A DNA stretch of 64,000 nucleotides, from assembly GCF_019703835.1 (NCBI RefSeq), contig NZ_AP023054.1:1178001-1242000 (forward strand). The letters are read 5' to 3'. Below the pieces are notes generated by a model. That model did not search any database. It was not told where the DNA came from and saw only the letters and a program-made list of their open reading frames with translations. This document shows, in pieces, positions 1 to 8,861 of the stretch. The stretch's first letter is position 1; every line of letters begins with the position of its first letter. The translations under genes and the position numbers were made by a program. The stretch is from Thaumasiovibrio subtropicus (lineage in GTDB: Bacteria > Pseudomonadota > Gammaproteobacteria > Enterobacterales > Vibrionaceae).

Positions 1-318
1 CTCAAACCATCCATCATGCTCGATGCTAACCTGTTCGACGTGCTGTATGTCTTGCCAGCGAACACTCCAGCCACCAGAGGGATGATGGAGTTGTAAGTGC
101 ATATAGGTGAGGGTCATGCTAATGGCGGGTTGAGAACGAATGCGCCAATAGATGAAGACTAACGTGAGTGCGCTGGCGACCATGACAGTGACGAGCCAGC
201 TCGGATTAATGTTCACGGTAATGAGGGCGACAAAAAGCAAGATCATGACGCCGAAAGCAAACCACGCAAAGTAGGTATGCAAGCTCGGTGGGATAGCGGT
301 TAGGTGACGCGTTTTCAC
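1..318 (-). CDS. Membrane protein, N-terminal part only (runs off the window start)
   Basis: Reading frame open from the left window edge on the minus strand. The N-terminal part has two adjacent hydrophobic segments (around FAWFAFGVMILLFVALI and WLVTVMVASALTLVFIYW) followed by a basic and then soluble stretch, so a two-helix membrane anchor with a cytoplasmic domain is likely. I favour a GTG start at 318 because GAGGA lies 6 bases upstream. The frame extends to an ATG at 354, but that ATG sits exactly at the junction with the insertion sequence and may have been created by it. The layout resembles the DUF2982 membrane proteins of Vibrio, but this is weak recall and no function is claimed. 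The IS and repeat immediately upstream probably alter its promoter. Confidence 0.55.
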   Translation of the reverse strand, partial: MKTRHLTAIPPSLHTYFAWFAFGVMILLFVALITVNINPSWLVTVMVASALTLVFIYWRIRSQPAISMTLTYMHLQLHHPSGGWSVRWQDIQHVEQVSIEHDGWFE

Positions 319-369
319 GGCAAAGTCCTCATACTCAATCACATTTATACTCATATATGGTCTTCCCTC

Positions 370-609
370 TATTGGCAAGATACCAATGTCGATAAAAGGG
401 ACAGGTTGCTTTCATATATCCGGCCTATGCGTGAAGCTCGTGTGGCTTCTGGCCTTGATGACACTTCGCGCATATAGCCCTTATCAAATTAACGGTTTTG
501 GTAAACCTTTGAGTATATCAGGGTCCCTATATGCTGGTCTTACCTGTTTTTCATCTAAACTGCTATCTACGCAATATCTGGTGTGTGACGCTTTAGTTAA
601 ATCTTTCTG
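370..609 (-). ncRNA. Candidate bridge-RNA region of the IS (non-coding end)
   Basis: The 240 bases between the transposase stop and the inner edge of the left inverted repeat hold no convincing gene on either strand. In IS110-family elements the non-coding end encodes a structured bridge RNA that selects target and donor, and in the IS1111 subgroup this end lies downstream of the recombinase, as here. The assignment is by position and family only. I did not fold the RNA or identify its guide loops. Confidence 0.3.
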
Positions 610-1634
610 TTAAACCGCCGCTGGCGCTTTATAGCTTTCTCCTCGACAGATAATGACCCACGCGATACGGATTATCTTATTCGCCAGCGCCACCACAGCC
701 TTGTTAAAACCTCGCCTTTCAACCAGCCGCAATATCCATTGACTAAGCCTGTCTGTTTTGCCATCGGCTCGACTCACAACCGCTCTTGCACCATGAACCA
801 CGAATGACCTTAACTGCTGATTCCCTCGCTTTGTAATGCCAAGCAATACCTCTCGACCTCCCGTGCTAAATTGCTTGGGCACTAAACCTAAGGCTGCTGA
901 CGCATCACGCCCTCGTTTAAATTGCTCACCACTTCCCATCCAGGCTCTTAAGGAAAAACTCACCACGGGACCAATACCTGGCACTTTTATCAAACGCTGA
1001 CAAACGTCTTTTTGCTTCACTTTTTCGGCCAACCTTTCGTCGTACCACTGTAGCTCTTCGTCAAGCCTTTCGAGTTGTGTGTATTGCCTGAATAAAAGCG
1101 CTCGAAATTCGTCGGTTAAGCCGTTCTCAACATCTTCTAGAATAAAAGGCAGCGATTTACGCAATACCTGACTTCCTCTCGCCAGCACTACCCCATACTC
1201 CGCCAGCAACCCTCTCACATGATTGATTAAGCGCTTTCTGTCACTACTCACGTGTTGACGCATGAGCAAAAAAGTTTGGTCGTCTTGCTGCGCTAGGGAT
1301 TTGACCGCAACGGGGCGAATCGCACCGTGCTGACACGCTTCTGCGATGGCCTTTGCATCGTTATAGTCATTCTTTTGGCCTCGTAAATAGCCTTTCACAT
1401 GCTGAGCGGGAAGTAATACAACAGAGTGCCCTAGCTGGCCTATTTTTCGTCCCCAGTAATGCGCTGTACCGCATGCTTCCATCGCAATGACACAAGTCTC
1501 TAGCTTCGAGAGATAGCCAATGAGCTGTTGTCGATTTAATTTCTTTCTCTCAACTTGCTTACCCTGTTTGTCCAACATGATGAAGTAAAAGTATTCTTTG
1601 CTAAATCGATACCAATGGTTTTACACTTATTCAT
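610..1634 (-). pseudogene. IS110/IS1111-type transposase, frameshifted near the N-terminus
   Basis: DEDD recombinase of the IS110 family. The natural start is an ATG at 1634, just after GAGGGAAG, giving MNKCKTIGIDLAKNTF with the first catalytic Asp in GID. The frame then breaks at a T4 run (minus strand, 1590-1587): one more T would read directly into FYFIMLDKQGKQ and the remaining 322 residues. Those carry AMEACGTAHYWGR (second acidic residue), KNDYNDAKAI (two further Asp), a PGIGPVVS helix-hairpin-helix-like segment, and the Tnp domain with QFSTGG (likely catalytic Ser) and GITKRGN. Either the copy is dead by a one-base loss, or a -1 slip on TTTT restores it. The 322-residue ORF alone lacks the first catalytic Asp. 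Confidence 0.8.
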
Positions 1635-1720
1635 GGTCTTCCCTCGTTTTTAGATAGGCGATTTATCAACGCTATCTTGGCACATTGCGATGCCGATTAG
1701 TGCGAGGGAAGACCATTACA

Positions 1721-1917
1721 TCAAACCACCTCAAGATGCTTGTTCAGCGAGAGTTTCTAGGCTCGCCCTTCGGGAAGCGACTAGCGCCCCGATTTCTGCG
1801 TTAAAGGTGTTTGAAAGGGGGAAGCCATTCCTTCACACCTTTGCCTTGGTATCTTTACCTTGACTTCGACGCGCTAGGCCGCTTCTGAATCCTGCATCTT
1901 GAGGTGGTTTGAGTATA
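1721..1917. repeat. MITE-like repeat, copy A (internally deleted, split by the IS)
   Basis: Begins with TCAAACCACCTCAAGATGCT and ends AGCATCTTGAGGTGG-like with TTTGAGTATA. The outermost TATACTCA lies at 346-353 on the other side of the IS. Compared with the full copy at 54119-54397 it lacks the roughly 90-base centre: the TTTCTAGG of the left inner repeat is joined directly to CTCGCCC of the right inner repeat. This suggests deletion between those inner inverted repeats. Confidence 0.8.
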
Positions 1918-2199
1918 TATGTTAATAAGTGGTTACATTGCAACTGGTGTTGCGCTTGATGCTCGTCGTTGAGCGGCATACATGCGCTTATTAATCTTTA
2001 CGACAACACAGACGAAACGGATGAGTTTGTTGGGCTTAAAGTGGTTTAGGTCTCATTTGCTTGCGAATTTCACATAATGTCGTGCAAAGAATCGCCAAAA
2101 ACTGCGCTTTCGCTACAAACGTCATCGGTTTTTTGATATAAAACGCGCTTACTTTTTCGCTGTATCACGGCGCAAGTAAGCAACGGAGTAGAATATTTA
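1918..2199. other. Intergenic stretch with no gene seen
   Basis: No credible ORF. It is the leader region of the winged-helix gene that follows. ACGGAG at 2183-2188 is that gene's ribosome binding site. I see no strong palindrome or terminator. Confidence 0.5.
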
Positions 2200-2595
2200 A
2201 TGAGAATTTCTCACAAACGTAAGGTTCAGCTTAAGCTGAACAAAAAGCTGAAGCTAACCGATGCTGCAGCTCGTCCAGTGCGCGCAGCTGTTAAAGCTGA
2301 AAAACCAGCGCCAAAAGCAGAAGCAGCAGTTAAAGCGGCTGAACCAGTAGTTGAAGCCGCGCCTAAAGCGAAAGCAGCTACCTCAGTAGCATTGACGCCA
2401 AAGCAGCAACAGGTGTTGGACATCGTCCACGCAAATGCAGAAGGCATCAACCCTAAGGGGATTGGTCTTGCTGCAGGCCAAGAAGATGCGAAAGCCGCTT
2501 CTTGGGCAACGGGTGCGCTAAAGAAACTGGCCGAAGAAGGTCTAGTGGAACGTATCCAACTTGCAGGCAATAAAGTGCTATATAAAGCCGCTTAA
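2200..2595 (+). CDS. Basic/alanine-rich protein with C-terminal winged helix (MarR-like)
   Basis: 131 residues. The first 60 are rich in Lys, Ala and Pro (MRISHKRKVQLKLNKKLK, then KAEKPAPKAEAAVKAA-type low complexity), resembling a histone-like tail. Residues about 65-131 (LTPKQQQVLDIVHANAEGINPKGIG...GALKKLAEEGLVERIQLAGNKVLYKA) look like a winged-helix fold: an HTH-like helix pair and a basic wing ending in a beta hairpin. Small MarR-annotated proteins of this form are familiar in Vibrio. Likely a nucleoid-associated or regulatory DNA binder; target unknown. Start supported by ACGGAG 11 bases upstream. Confidence 0.75.
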   Translation: MRISHKRKVQLKLNKKLKLTDAAARPVRAAVKAEKPAPKAEAAVKAAEPVVEAAPKAKAATSVALTPKQQQVLDIVHANAEGINPKGIGLAAGQEDAKAASWATGALKKLAEEGLVERIQLAGNKVLYKAA

Positions 2596-2849
2596 TTGTC
2601 AGTCCGCCTTGTACTCTTGACACCATGAGTTCAGGGCGGAGCAACCTTCTCGTTAGCAGCGTTATTTTCCACTCTTTTCCACGCAATTTCCCCCTATTAC
2701 TAGTCTAATTTGCTACCGTATCGCTAAGCAGTTGTCCCCACTACTTATTCCGTAACGATCTCATCTACCAGCCTTTTTTCCACACTGAGATGCATATTCT
2801 TTGCTATACCTTAAGGTACCGTTCATTTGCATCGGTAGAGGGGCTATGT

Positions 2850-3164
2850 ATGACTATGGTGAGCGCCAAAGAGTTCGCCCATTGGCTAAGACAGCGATTT
2901 GGCGAGGATGAGCAGGGCGTGAGTCTGACTCGAAAAGACATTAATCATCTCACAGGGCGTCAAAAATTTAATCAAGAATTCATCAATGACATTCATTTTG
3001 AGTTGATGCGACACGGTATGGCATTTGTCACAGATACTGGGCGAGAGAAGTTCTTCTTAGTGCCCGTTTCAGACAGACCTTGGCGAGCACAGTTAGAAGC
3101 GCAATATGAGCGAGAGCTATACTGCAACAACGTGTTGCCGTTTGATTTTGACCGCTCAGGCTGA
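2850..3164 (+). CDS. Small conserved-looking protein of unknown function
   Basis: 104 residues from the ATG at 2850, chosen because GAGGGG lies 7 bases before it. The frame itself is open from 2790 but that part has no ribosome binding site. The protein starts MTMVSAKEFAHWLRQRFGEDEQGVSLTRKDINHLTGRQKFNQEFINDIHFELMRHG. Alternating helical segments with a charged middle and a short FFLVPV strand suggest a small winged-helix-like or adaptor fold. No signal peptide or membrane segment. Followed within 20 bases by a strong terminator, so it is probably monocistronic. I do not recognise the family. Confidence 0.6.
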   Translation: MTMVSAKEFAHWLRQRFGEDEQGVSLTRKDINHLTGRQKFNQEFINDIHFELMRHGMAFVTDTGREKFFLVPVSDRPWRAQLEAQYERELYCNNVLPFDFDRSG

Positions 3165-3183
3165 CGCAGAATGCGTGTGATAC

Positions 3184-3216
3184 AAAAAATCCACCCAGTA
3201 GGGTGGATTTTTATTT
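3184..3216. terminator. Bidirectional rho-independent terminator
   Basis: AAAATCCACCC at 3186-3196 pairs with GGGTGGATTTT at 3201-3211 over an AGTA loop. T-rich tails lie on both strands. It lies between the convergent 104-residue gene and aspC. Confidence 0.9.
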
Positions 3217-3237
3217 ATGTGTCAGTGATATGAGCGA

Positions 3238-4428
3238 TTAGAGTACCGCTGCAATCCCTTTACAAAGCGGTAGCATGTTCGCTTTAGTCATGCCAGCAAC
3301 GCTAATGCGGCCCGATCCAACAATGTAAATAGCGAACTCTTCTTTTAGGCGTTGAACTTGTGTTTTGTTTAAGCCAGAGAACGAGAACATACCATTTTGG
3401 CGCTCGATGAAGCTGAAATCAGCGTCGACACCGAGCTCTTTCAAGGTGCTGACGAAGAGCGTACGCATCTCTTGGATACGGTCACGCATCTCGGCGACTT
3501 CTTGCTCCCATTCAGCGCGTAGCGCGGTGTCATTGAGAATTTCCGTCACAATGGCTGCGCCGTGAGCGGGCGGGTTCGAGTAGATAACACGTGCGATGCT
3601 TTTCACTTGGCTAAATGCTGTGGTGGCGGTTGCGTTATCTTTTGCAACAAGGGTAAAGGCACCAACGCGCTCGTTGTAAAGACCGAAGTTCTTAGAGAAA
3701 GAACTGGCGACTAATAGTTCTTCACATTGTGCGGCAAAGATACGCAGGCCAGCGGCATCCTCTTCAACACCACGGGCAAAGCCTTGATAAGCAAAGTCGA
3801 AAAGAGGTAGTAGCTTCTTCTCAGCAACCAGCGCTGCGAGTTGTTGCCATTGGTCCGCATCAGGGTCAATACCGGTTGGGTTGTGACAACAGCCGTGCAG
3901 CAGAACGATATCGCCTTCAGATGCACCTTGCAGGTCATTTAGCATAGCGGCAAAGTCCATGTCTTTGCTTGCTGCATCATAGTAGCCGTATTGCACGGTT
4001 TCGAGGCCAGCAGCCGTAAACACACCATTGTGGTTCGCCCATGTCGGGTTACTGATCCACACTTTTACGTCACCAAGTTGGCGCTTGATAAATTCAGCAG
4101 CAAGGCGAAGTGCACCTGTACCACCTGGTGCTTGTGCGGTTTGCGCGCGCTTATCAGCAATAATGGTTGCGTCAGCACCGAATAAGAGCTGCTGCACAGC
4201 GAGGCCATACTCAGCGGTACCTGGAATGCTGAGGTAAGACTTGGTTGTCTCTTTTTCAAGTAAGATAGCTTCCGCTTTCTTCACGGTACCTAAAACGGGC
4301 GTGTTACCTGATTCGTCTTTGTAGATACCAACACCCAAGTTAATTTTCTCTGGGCGGCTATCATTCTTAAACTCTTCCGTGAGACCTAGGATAGGATCGG
4401 CGGGAGCGGCTACGATTTTCTCAAACAT
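3238..4428 (-). CDS. aspC: Aromatic/aspartate aminotransferase
   Basis: 396 residues from [20 protein letters not shown], almost identical in layout to E. coli AspC (396 residues). It is a PLP enzyme moving the amino group between aspartate (and aromatic amino acids) and 2-oxoglutarate in the cytoplasm. [16 protein letters not shown] and [15 protein letters not shown] are visible; the Lys in SFSKN is the Schiff-base lysine and the Arg near SGRISVAG binds the substrate carboxylate. The frame is open further upstream to 4494. The ATG at 4428 matches the family; an ATG three codons upstream (4437) is possible, and neither has a strong ribosome binding site. asnS lies upstream on the same strand, each gene with its own terminator. 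Confidence 0.95.
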   Translation of the reverse strand: MFEKIVAAPADPILGLTEEFKNDSRPEKINLGVGIYKDESGNTPVLGTVKKAEAILLEKETTKSYLSIPGTAEYGLAVQQLLFGADATIIADKRAQTAQAPGGTGALRLAAEFIKRQLGDVKVWISNPTWANHNGVFTAAGLETVQYGYYDAASKDMDFAAMLNDLQGASEGDIVLLHGCCHNPTGIDPDADQWQQLAALVAEKKLLPLFDFAYQGFARGVEEDAAGLRIFAAQCEELLVASSFSKNFGLYNERVGAFTLVAKDNATATTAFSQVKSIARVIYSNPPAHGAAIVTEILNDTALRAEWEQEVAEMRDRIQEMRTLFVSTLKELGVDADFSFIERQNGMFSFSGLNKTQVQRLKEEFAIYIVGSGRISVAGMTKANMLPLCKGIAAVL

Positions 4429-4663
4429 TTGCGTCATCCATGCGTAAGTGAAGGGGGATACTCCCTTTATACTTTTGGACGCGAAAAATCGCAATGGTCT
4501 GTCACAAAAATTACGTAAATCTTCTATTTTTATGTTACTTGCAGAGCAAAACGGAGAAAAGAGACGTTTTCTAGTGGCTGAGCGGCGATTTGAGGGTGTG
4601 TTTATTTCTTTTCAGCGTCGCAAGGACGCGGGATACAACAATGGCTTTGTTTCGATAATGTAA

Positions 4664-4692
4664 TAAAAAAGGCCGCATCTGTGCGACCTTTT
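4664..4692 (-). terminator. Rho-independent terminator after asnS
   Basis: On the minus strand AAAAGGTCGCA pairs with TGCGGCCTTTT around an imperfect stem (one mismatch), followed by TTTTTTATTA. It lies about 25 bases beyond the asnS stop. Confidence 0.8.
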
Positions 4693-4715
4693 GGATTAAA
4701 ACGTCTGAGTGACGT

Positions 4716-6119
4716 TTAAAAGTTTGCAGAACGTGGCGTACGTGGGAATGGAATCACGTCACGCACGTTGCCCATACCCGTTACGTAAGATACTAGGCGC
4801 TCGAAACCTAGACCGAAACCCGCATGTGGCACGGTGCCGTATTTACGTAAGTCACGGTACCAGCTCATGTGCTCAGGGTCGATGCCCATTTCACGCATAC
4901 GTGCGTCGAGTATATCTAGACGCTCTTCACGTTGAGCACCACCGATGATTTCACCGATGCCTGGTGCTAGAACGTCCATCGCAGCAACCGTTTTGCCATC
5001 GTCGTTAGAACGCATGTAGAAAGCTTTGATGTCTTTCGGGTAGTTCTTAACGATAACAGGCGCTTTGAAGTGTTCTTCTGCAAGGTAACGCTCGTGCTCA
5101 GAAGACATATCGATTCCCCATTCAACTGGGAATTCGAATTCGCGACCAGAATCGAGAAGGATTTGGATTGCGTCTGTGTAGTCAACTTGTGCAAAGTCAG
5201 AAGCAACAAACTGCTCTAGGCGAGTGATGGCTTCTTTGTCGATGCGTTGCGCGAAGAACTCAAGATCGTCGCGGCATTCAGCCAGTACGGCTTTGAATAC
5301 GTACTTCAGCATATCTTCAGATAGCTTAGCGATATCTTCCAGGTCAGCGAACGCTACCTCAGGCTCAACCATCCAGAATTCTGCTAGGTGGCGGCTAGTG
5401 TTTGAGTTTTCAGCACGGAACGTCGGGCCGAAGGTGTAAACCTTGCTCAATGCGCACGCGTACGCTTCTGCGTTTAGCTGGCCAGATACGGTTAAGAACG
5501 TCTCTTTGCCGAAGAAGTCTTCGTTGAAATCCACATCGCCTTTGTCAGTGCGAGGCAGGTTTTCCATGTCTAGCGTTGATACGCGGAACATTTCACCGGC
5601 ACCTTCCGCATCAGAAGCAGTGATTAGCGGCGCAGAGACCCAGAAGTAACCTTGCTCGTGGTAAAAACGGTGAATCGCTTGAGATAGGCAGTTACGAACA
5701 CGAGCAACCGCACCGATAACGTTCGTGCGTGGACGCAGGTGCGCGACTTCACGAAGGTACTCGATGGAGTGGCGGGTTTTCGCCATCGGGTAGGTTTCTG
5801 CGTCTTCAACCCAACCGACAACGTTAACACCCGTTGCAGCGAGCTCGAAGTCTTGACCTTTCGCCGGTGAAGCGACGACGGTACCGGTGACTTCAACAGA
5901 GCAGCCCGTTGTTAGTTTTAGGACTTCTTCGTCGTAATTATTCAGATTATTAGGGACCACGGCCTGAATCGGGTCGAAACAAGAGCCGTCATAAATGGCA
6001 AGGAAAGAGATTCCGGCTTTAGAATCTCGACGTGAACGGATCCAACCACGAACAGTGACTTCACTGTCTACCGCGATTTTACCGCTAAGCACGTCTTTTA
6101 CAGGCGCGTAAGTCGTCAT
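4716..6119 (-). CDS. asnS: Asparaginyl-tRNA synthetase
   Basis: 467 residues from [13 protein letters not shown], the family's usual length (E. coli 466). It charges tRNA-Asn with asparagine in the cytoplasm. The N-terminal OB fold ([26 protein letters not shown]) is followed by the class IIb catalytic core: motif 1 near [14 protein letters not shown], motif 2 [21 protein letters not shown], and motif 3 [15 protein letters not shown] with its Arg. The Asn-specific [10 protein letters not shown] is present. Six residues upstream there is an in-frame ATG (6137), but homology favours 6119. The gene ends [11 protein letters not shown] like its homologues. Confidence 0.97.
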   Translation of the reverse strand: MTTYAPVKDVLSGKIAVDSEVTVRGWIRSRRDSKAGISFLAIYDGSCFDPIQAVVPNNLNNYDEEVLKLTTGCSVEVTGTVVASPAKGQDFELAATGVNVVGWVEDAETYPMAKTRHSIEYLREVAHLRPRTNVIGAVARVRNCLSQAIHRFYHEQGYFWVSAPLITASDAEGAGEMFRVSTLDMENLPRTDKGDVDFNEDFFGKETFLTVSGQLNAEAYACALSKVYTFGPTFRAENSNTSRHLAEFWMVEPEVAFADLEDIAKLSEDMLKYVFKAVLAECRDDLEFFAQRIDKEAITRLEQFVASDFAQVDYTDAIQILLDSGREFEFPVEWGIDMSSEHERYLAEEHFKAPVIVKNYPKDIKAFYMRSNDDGKTVAAMDVLAPGIGEIIGGAQREERLDILDARMREMGIDPEHMSWYRDLRKYGTVPHAGFGLGFERLVSYVTGMGNVRDVIPFPRTPRSANF

Positions 6120-6574
6120 GCTAAATCTATACTCCATGGAGGCACGAACATGTGCAGTTTTCTTAGTGTGAAACCAGCAATATTACCTGTCTGACCAGCG
6201 GCTTCAACCCTTGTGTGGTCTAGAAAGGCAAATTGTTGGTGATAACGGGTAATGACTGGTTAACGATTGCACGAAATTGGCAATAATGCGATAGAAATTT
6301 TTACTAGCCGACGGTTCAGCGCCGAATGGTGAGTTTTTCGCAGTTTTCTTAAGCGATAGCGAGTCTTAGGGAAGTCGTCTGGAGAGAAGCAGGGGGGCGA
6401 CAAAAGAGAAAAAACAGTGCGCTACGAGTAAATGCTCTCAAAATGTTAAAATTATCTATAAATCCCATACTAAATTTGAGAAAATAATTGCTCACTATTG
6501 ATGCTTCTTAGTGATCTTGAAGCAAAGTTTCTATTGTCTAAGGCATAATGTTCAGTCACTACTGTGATATTAGA

Positions 6575-6595
6575 TTATTTTTCGATGAAAAATAA
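6575..6595. promoter_or_regulatory. Probable Mlc operator (autoregulation)
   Basis: Perfect 9-base arms TTATTTTTC and GAAAAATAA flank GAT. Mlc/NagC operators are AT-rich palindromes with arms of this TTATTT...TTC type around a CG-containing centre. The position, 160 bases before the mlc start, fits self-repression, which is known for E. coli mlc. Calling it Mlc rather than NagC is inference. Confidence 0.7.
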
Positions 6596-6660
6596 AGCAG
6601 CTATAAAAATGCGATAATTGGGCTGTTCATCTTAAAACGTGTCTAAGAAAAGTAAAACAA

Positions 6661-6676
6661 TGTGATTGGAATCACG
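6661..6676. promoter_or_regulatory. CRP-cAMP site upstream of mlc
   Basis: TGTGA-N6-TCACG (spacer TTGGAA) differs from the TGTGA-N6-TCACA consensus at the last base only. It sits about 80 bases before the mlc start. E. coli mlc is also under CRP control. Confidence 0.75.
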
Positions 6677-6752
6677 TACAGATAATAATCGGCTTAACAA
6701 TTTCTTCGCAAAGTAAAAAAATACTTTCATTGTCTTAAATCGGAGTTCCGGG

Positions 6753-7982
6753 ATGTATCTTGCCCAACCAGGTCATATCGATCATATTAAGCGTAATAAT
6801 GCGGGCACCGTGTATCGCTTGATCGATCAAAATGGCCCGATATCAAGAATAGAACTCTCGAAAAAGAGCCAGTTAGCCCCTGCCAGTATCACCAAAATCA
6901 CCCGTGAGTTGATGGAAGCGCACCTGATTCAGGAGACGCAGATCATCGAGCCAGCCAGTCGTGGTCGACCTGCGGTGGGTTTACGTACCCGAAATGAAGG
7001 GTGGCAGTTTCTATCGATTCGTTTAGGCCGCGGCTACATGACGATTGCGCTACATGAACATGGTGGTGATCTATTAATTGATGAGCGTTTAGATATTGCA
7101 GAGCGCCATCAAGACGCATTGATTGAAAAGCTTGTAGTTGAAATTCATCGCTTTTTTGCCGACCACGTCAGTGAAATTGATCGTGTGACAAGTATTGCGA
7201 TATCGCTACCCGGTTTGGTGAATGCGGGCGACGGTATTGTGATGCAGATGCCTCACTTCGATGTCGATAACATGCCGCTGGGTCCACGTATTCACGAAGC
7301 GATCGGTTTGCCTGTATTCATAGCGAATGATACTCACGCTTGGGCATTGGCCGAAAAACTGTTCGGAAACTCACAAGAAGAAGAAAACTCTATTCTCGTG
7401 TCGGTACACCACGGTGTGGGTGCCGGCATCGTGCTTGACGGCAATGTGTTACAAGGCCGTTTAGGCAATATCGGCGAGATGGGGCATATTCAAATCAAAC
7501 CGTTTGGGAAAAAGTGTTTTTGTGGCAACCATGGTTGCTTGGAAACGGTGGCTAGCCTAAGTGCGGTGAAAGCGCAGGTTGAAGCGATGCTCGCAGAAGC
7601 TAAGCCGCTAGAACCGCGTCCCTCATCTTTACATGGTGGGCCAATTACGGTTGAGCGTATTTGTGAAGCTGCTGTTGCGGGTGATCCGCTCGCCAAGCAG
7701 GTGATCGTGGAGTTGGGTCATAACTTGGGGCAAGCGATTGCCATTATGGTCAACTTGTTTAACCCGCAGAAAATCTTGATTGGTGGGGAATTTAACCGCG
7801 CCAAAAAAGTACTTTACCCAGCGATTCGTGAGTGTGTTGAAAGTAGTTCTTTACCTGCATATACCAAAAACTTGGTGATTGAAGAGAGCTGCTTTTACAC
7901 CCAAGCAACCATGCCCGGCGCAGCACTGGTGAAGAAAGCCATGTACACGGGTGAGTTGTTAATGAAGATGATTGACGGTTAA
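6753..7982 (+). CDS. mlc: Mlc, glucose-responsive ROK-family transcriptional repressor
   Basis: 409 residues, aligned end to end by eye with E. coli Mlc: PGHIDHIKRNNAGTVYRLIDQNGPISRIELSKKSQLAPASITKI is the N-terminal winged helix, followed by the ROK kinase-like fold. GKKCFCGNHGCLET holds the structural zinc cysteines. VHHGVGAGIV and NLFNPQKILIGGE are ROK signatures. In enteric bacteria Mlc represses ptsG, ptsHI, manXYZ and malT and is inactivated by binding dephosphorylated EIICB-Glc at the membrane. NagC is a sister family, but the N-terminus and spacing fit Mlc better. GGAG lies 9-12 bases before the start. Operators for CRP and itself lie upstream, and a strong terminator follows. Confidence 0.92.
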   Translation: MYLAQPGHIDHIKRNNAGTVYRLIDQNGPISRIELSKKSQLAPASITKITRELMEAHLIQETQIIEPASRGRPAVGLRTRNEGWQFLSIRLGRGYMTIALHEHGGDLLIDERLDIAERHQDALIEKLVVEIHRFFADHVSEIDRVTSIAISLPGLVNAGDGIVMQMPHFDVDNMPLGPRIHEAIGLPVFIANDTHAWALAEKLFGNSQEEENSILVSVHHGVGAGIVLDGNVLQGRLGNIGEMGHIQIKPFGKKCFCGNHGCLETVASLSAVKAQVEAMLAEAKPLEPRPSSLHGGPITVERICEAAVAGDPLAKQVIVELGHNLGQAIAIMVNLFNPQKILIGGEFNRAKKVLYPAIRECVESSSLPAYTKNLVIEESCFYTQATMPGAALVKKAMYTGELLMKMIDG

Positions 7983-8007
7983 TCGAGCGTCTATGCGACA
8001 AATTGAG

Positions 8008-8036
8008 AGCGCGGCAGTGATGCCGCGCTTTTTTTA
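8008..8036 (+). terminator. Rho-independent terminator after mlc
   Basis: GCGCGGCA pairs with TGCCGCGC around GTGA, followed by seven T. Confidence 0.93.
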
Positions 8037-8052
8037 TGCGTCGTCTTTCGGT

Positions 8053-8619
8053 TTAGTGGAGTTGCCTTGAACCGACGACCATGGTGGAGAGATACGACAT
8101 GGCTTCAAGATGGTTAGGTTGAGCGAGGTACCACTGTTTTTGGTTAGTCGCGAGTTGGGATATCTCTAAAAATCGCGCGCAAACCCAAGCTGGGTCGTTA
8201 AACTCCGGTTTTTTGTAAAGGCTACTGAGTTCAGGGTGGTTATGAAAAAGCGACTGCAGTTTTTGGCTGAGTTGTTGATGGATTTGCGCGTCACAGGCTG
8301 TGGGTTGCCAACCCGCCGTGCGCTCTGTTTTTGCTGTCCACAAGCCGTCCTCTTCTTGATAGGGCTCATGAATTTTTACAACGTGCATCCCCTTGATTTC
8401 GATCCCCAAGGTGCCATTTTCCATCGGCCGCACATCGTTGACCTTGACCAGTGTGCCGTATTGGCAGACTCGCTCACCTTCTTGCATGGCCATCACGAAG
8501 CCTGTCTCATGTTCTAAGCAAGATTCCACCATTCTTAAGTAGCGAGGCTCAAAGATGCGAAGCTGCGTTATCCCTTTGGGAAGAAGGAAAACGGACAGTG
8601 GGAACAGGTAGTGATTCAT
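8053..8619 (-). CDS. Lon N-terminal-domain protein (substrate-binding domain only)
   Basis: 188 residues from MNHYLFPLSVFLLPKGITQLRIFEPRYLRMVESCL, the hallmark opening of the Lon LAN/PUA-like domain, with GTLVKVNDVRPMENGTLGIEIKGMHVVKI as its beta-rich core. There is no AAA+ module and no protease Ser-Lys dyad, so it cannot be Lon itself. Stand-alone copies of this domain are widespread in Vibrionaceae, probably as binding or adaptor proteins. An in-frame ATG at 8631 has a better-placed GAGG and is an alternative start adding MGLI. It lies convergent with mlc across the mlc terminator. Confidence 0.85.
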   Translation of the reverse strand: MNHYLFPLSVFLLPKGITQLRIFEPRYLRMVESCLEHETGFVMAMQEGERVCQYGTLVKVNDVRPMENGTLGIEIKGMHVVKIHEPYQEEDGLWTAKTERTAGWQPTACDAQIHQQLSQKLQSLFHNHPELSSLYKKPEFNDPAWVCARFLEISQLATNQKQWYLAQPNHLEAMSYLSTMVVGSRQLH

Positions 8620-8825
8620 GATTAATCCCATAAGCACCTCATCGAAATCTGCTTGAGTCGCGCACGATTGGGATCCCACCCGTTAAGGGCAAACAAGATC
8701 ACAAATAGGCATGCAATTTGGTTACTTTATCATCAAGCAAAAGTGACTTCGAGTCGATTGCCGTTGGGAAAGTGGAATCTGCAAGGGGGCGCAAAAAGTG
8801 GAAAAAAATATTCACCTGAGAGACA

Positions 8826-8853
8826 AGATAGCCCAAGCAGGAGTGGGCTATCT
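8826..8853 (-). terminator. Hairpin beyond bioA
   Basis: AGATAGCCCA pairs with TGGGCTATCT around an eight-base loop, just beyond the bioA stop. The minus-strand tail is TTGTCTC rather than a T-run, so it is a weaker terminator or an mRNA 3' stabiliser. Confidence 0.6.
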
Positions 8854-8861
8854 TCACCATA

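Larger units (their letters stand above)
354..1720 (-). mobile_element. IS110-family element, IS1111 subgroup-like
   Basis: About 1.37 kb. Subterminal inverted repeats: ATGGTCTTCCCTC at 357-369 and GAGGGAAGACCAT at 1704-1716. A third copy, in the same orientation as the left one, lies at 1633-1645 and overlaps the transposase start and ribosome binding site. The encoded recombinase has IS110-type domains. A long non-coding end (357-609) lies downstream of the transposase, as in the IS1111 subgroup. The flanks rebuild the TATACTCAAACCACC end of a MITE-like repeat: TATACTCA at 346-353 and TCAAACCACC from 1721. The element therefore inserted into that terminal repeat. No target duplication beyond the shared TCA is seen, as expected for the subgroup. 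Confidence 0.85.
6120..6752. other. Long regulatory gap between asnS and mlc
   Basis: About 630 bases without a gene. AT-rich from 6400 on. It contains the divergent asnS and mlc promoters, a near-perfect Mlc-type palindrome at 6575 and a CRP-type site at 6661. I see no RNA gene. The length is more than the sites seen would need. Confidence 0.6.

Noticed and set aside
386-613. 75-codon plus-strand ORF inside the IS
   Set aside because: Lies in the non-coding end antisense to the presumed bridge RNA, with no ribosome binding site and no domain.
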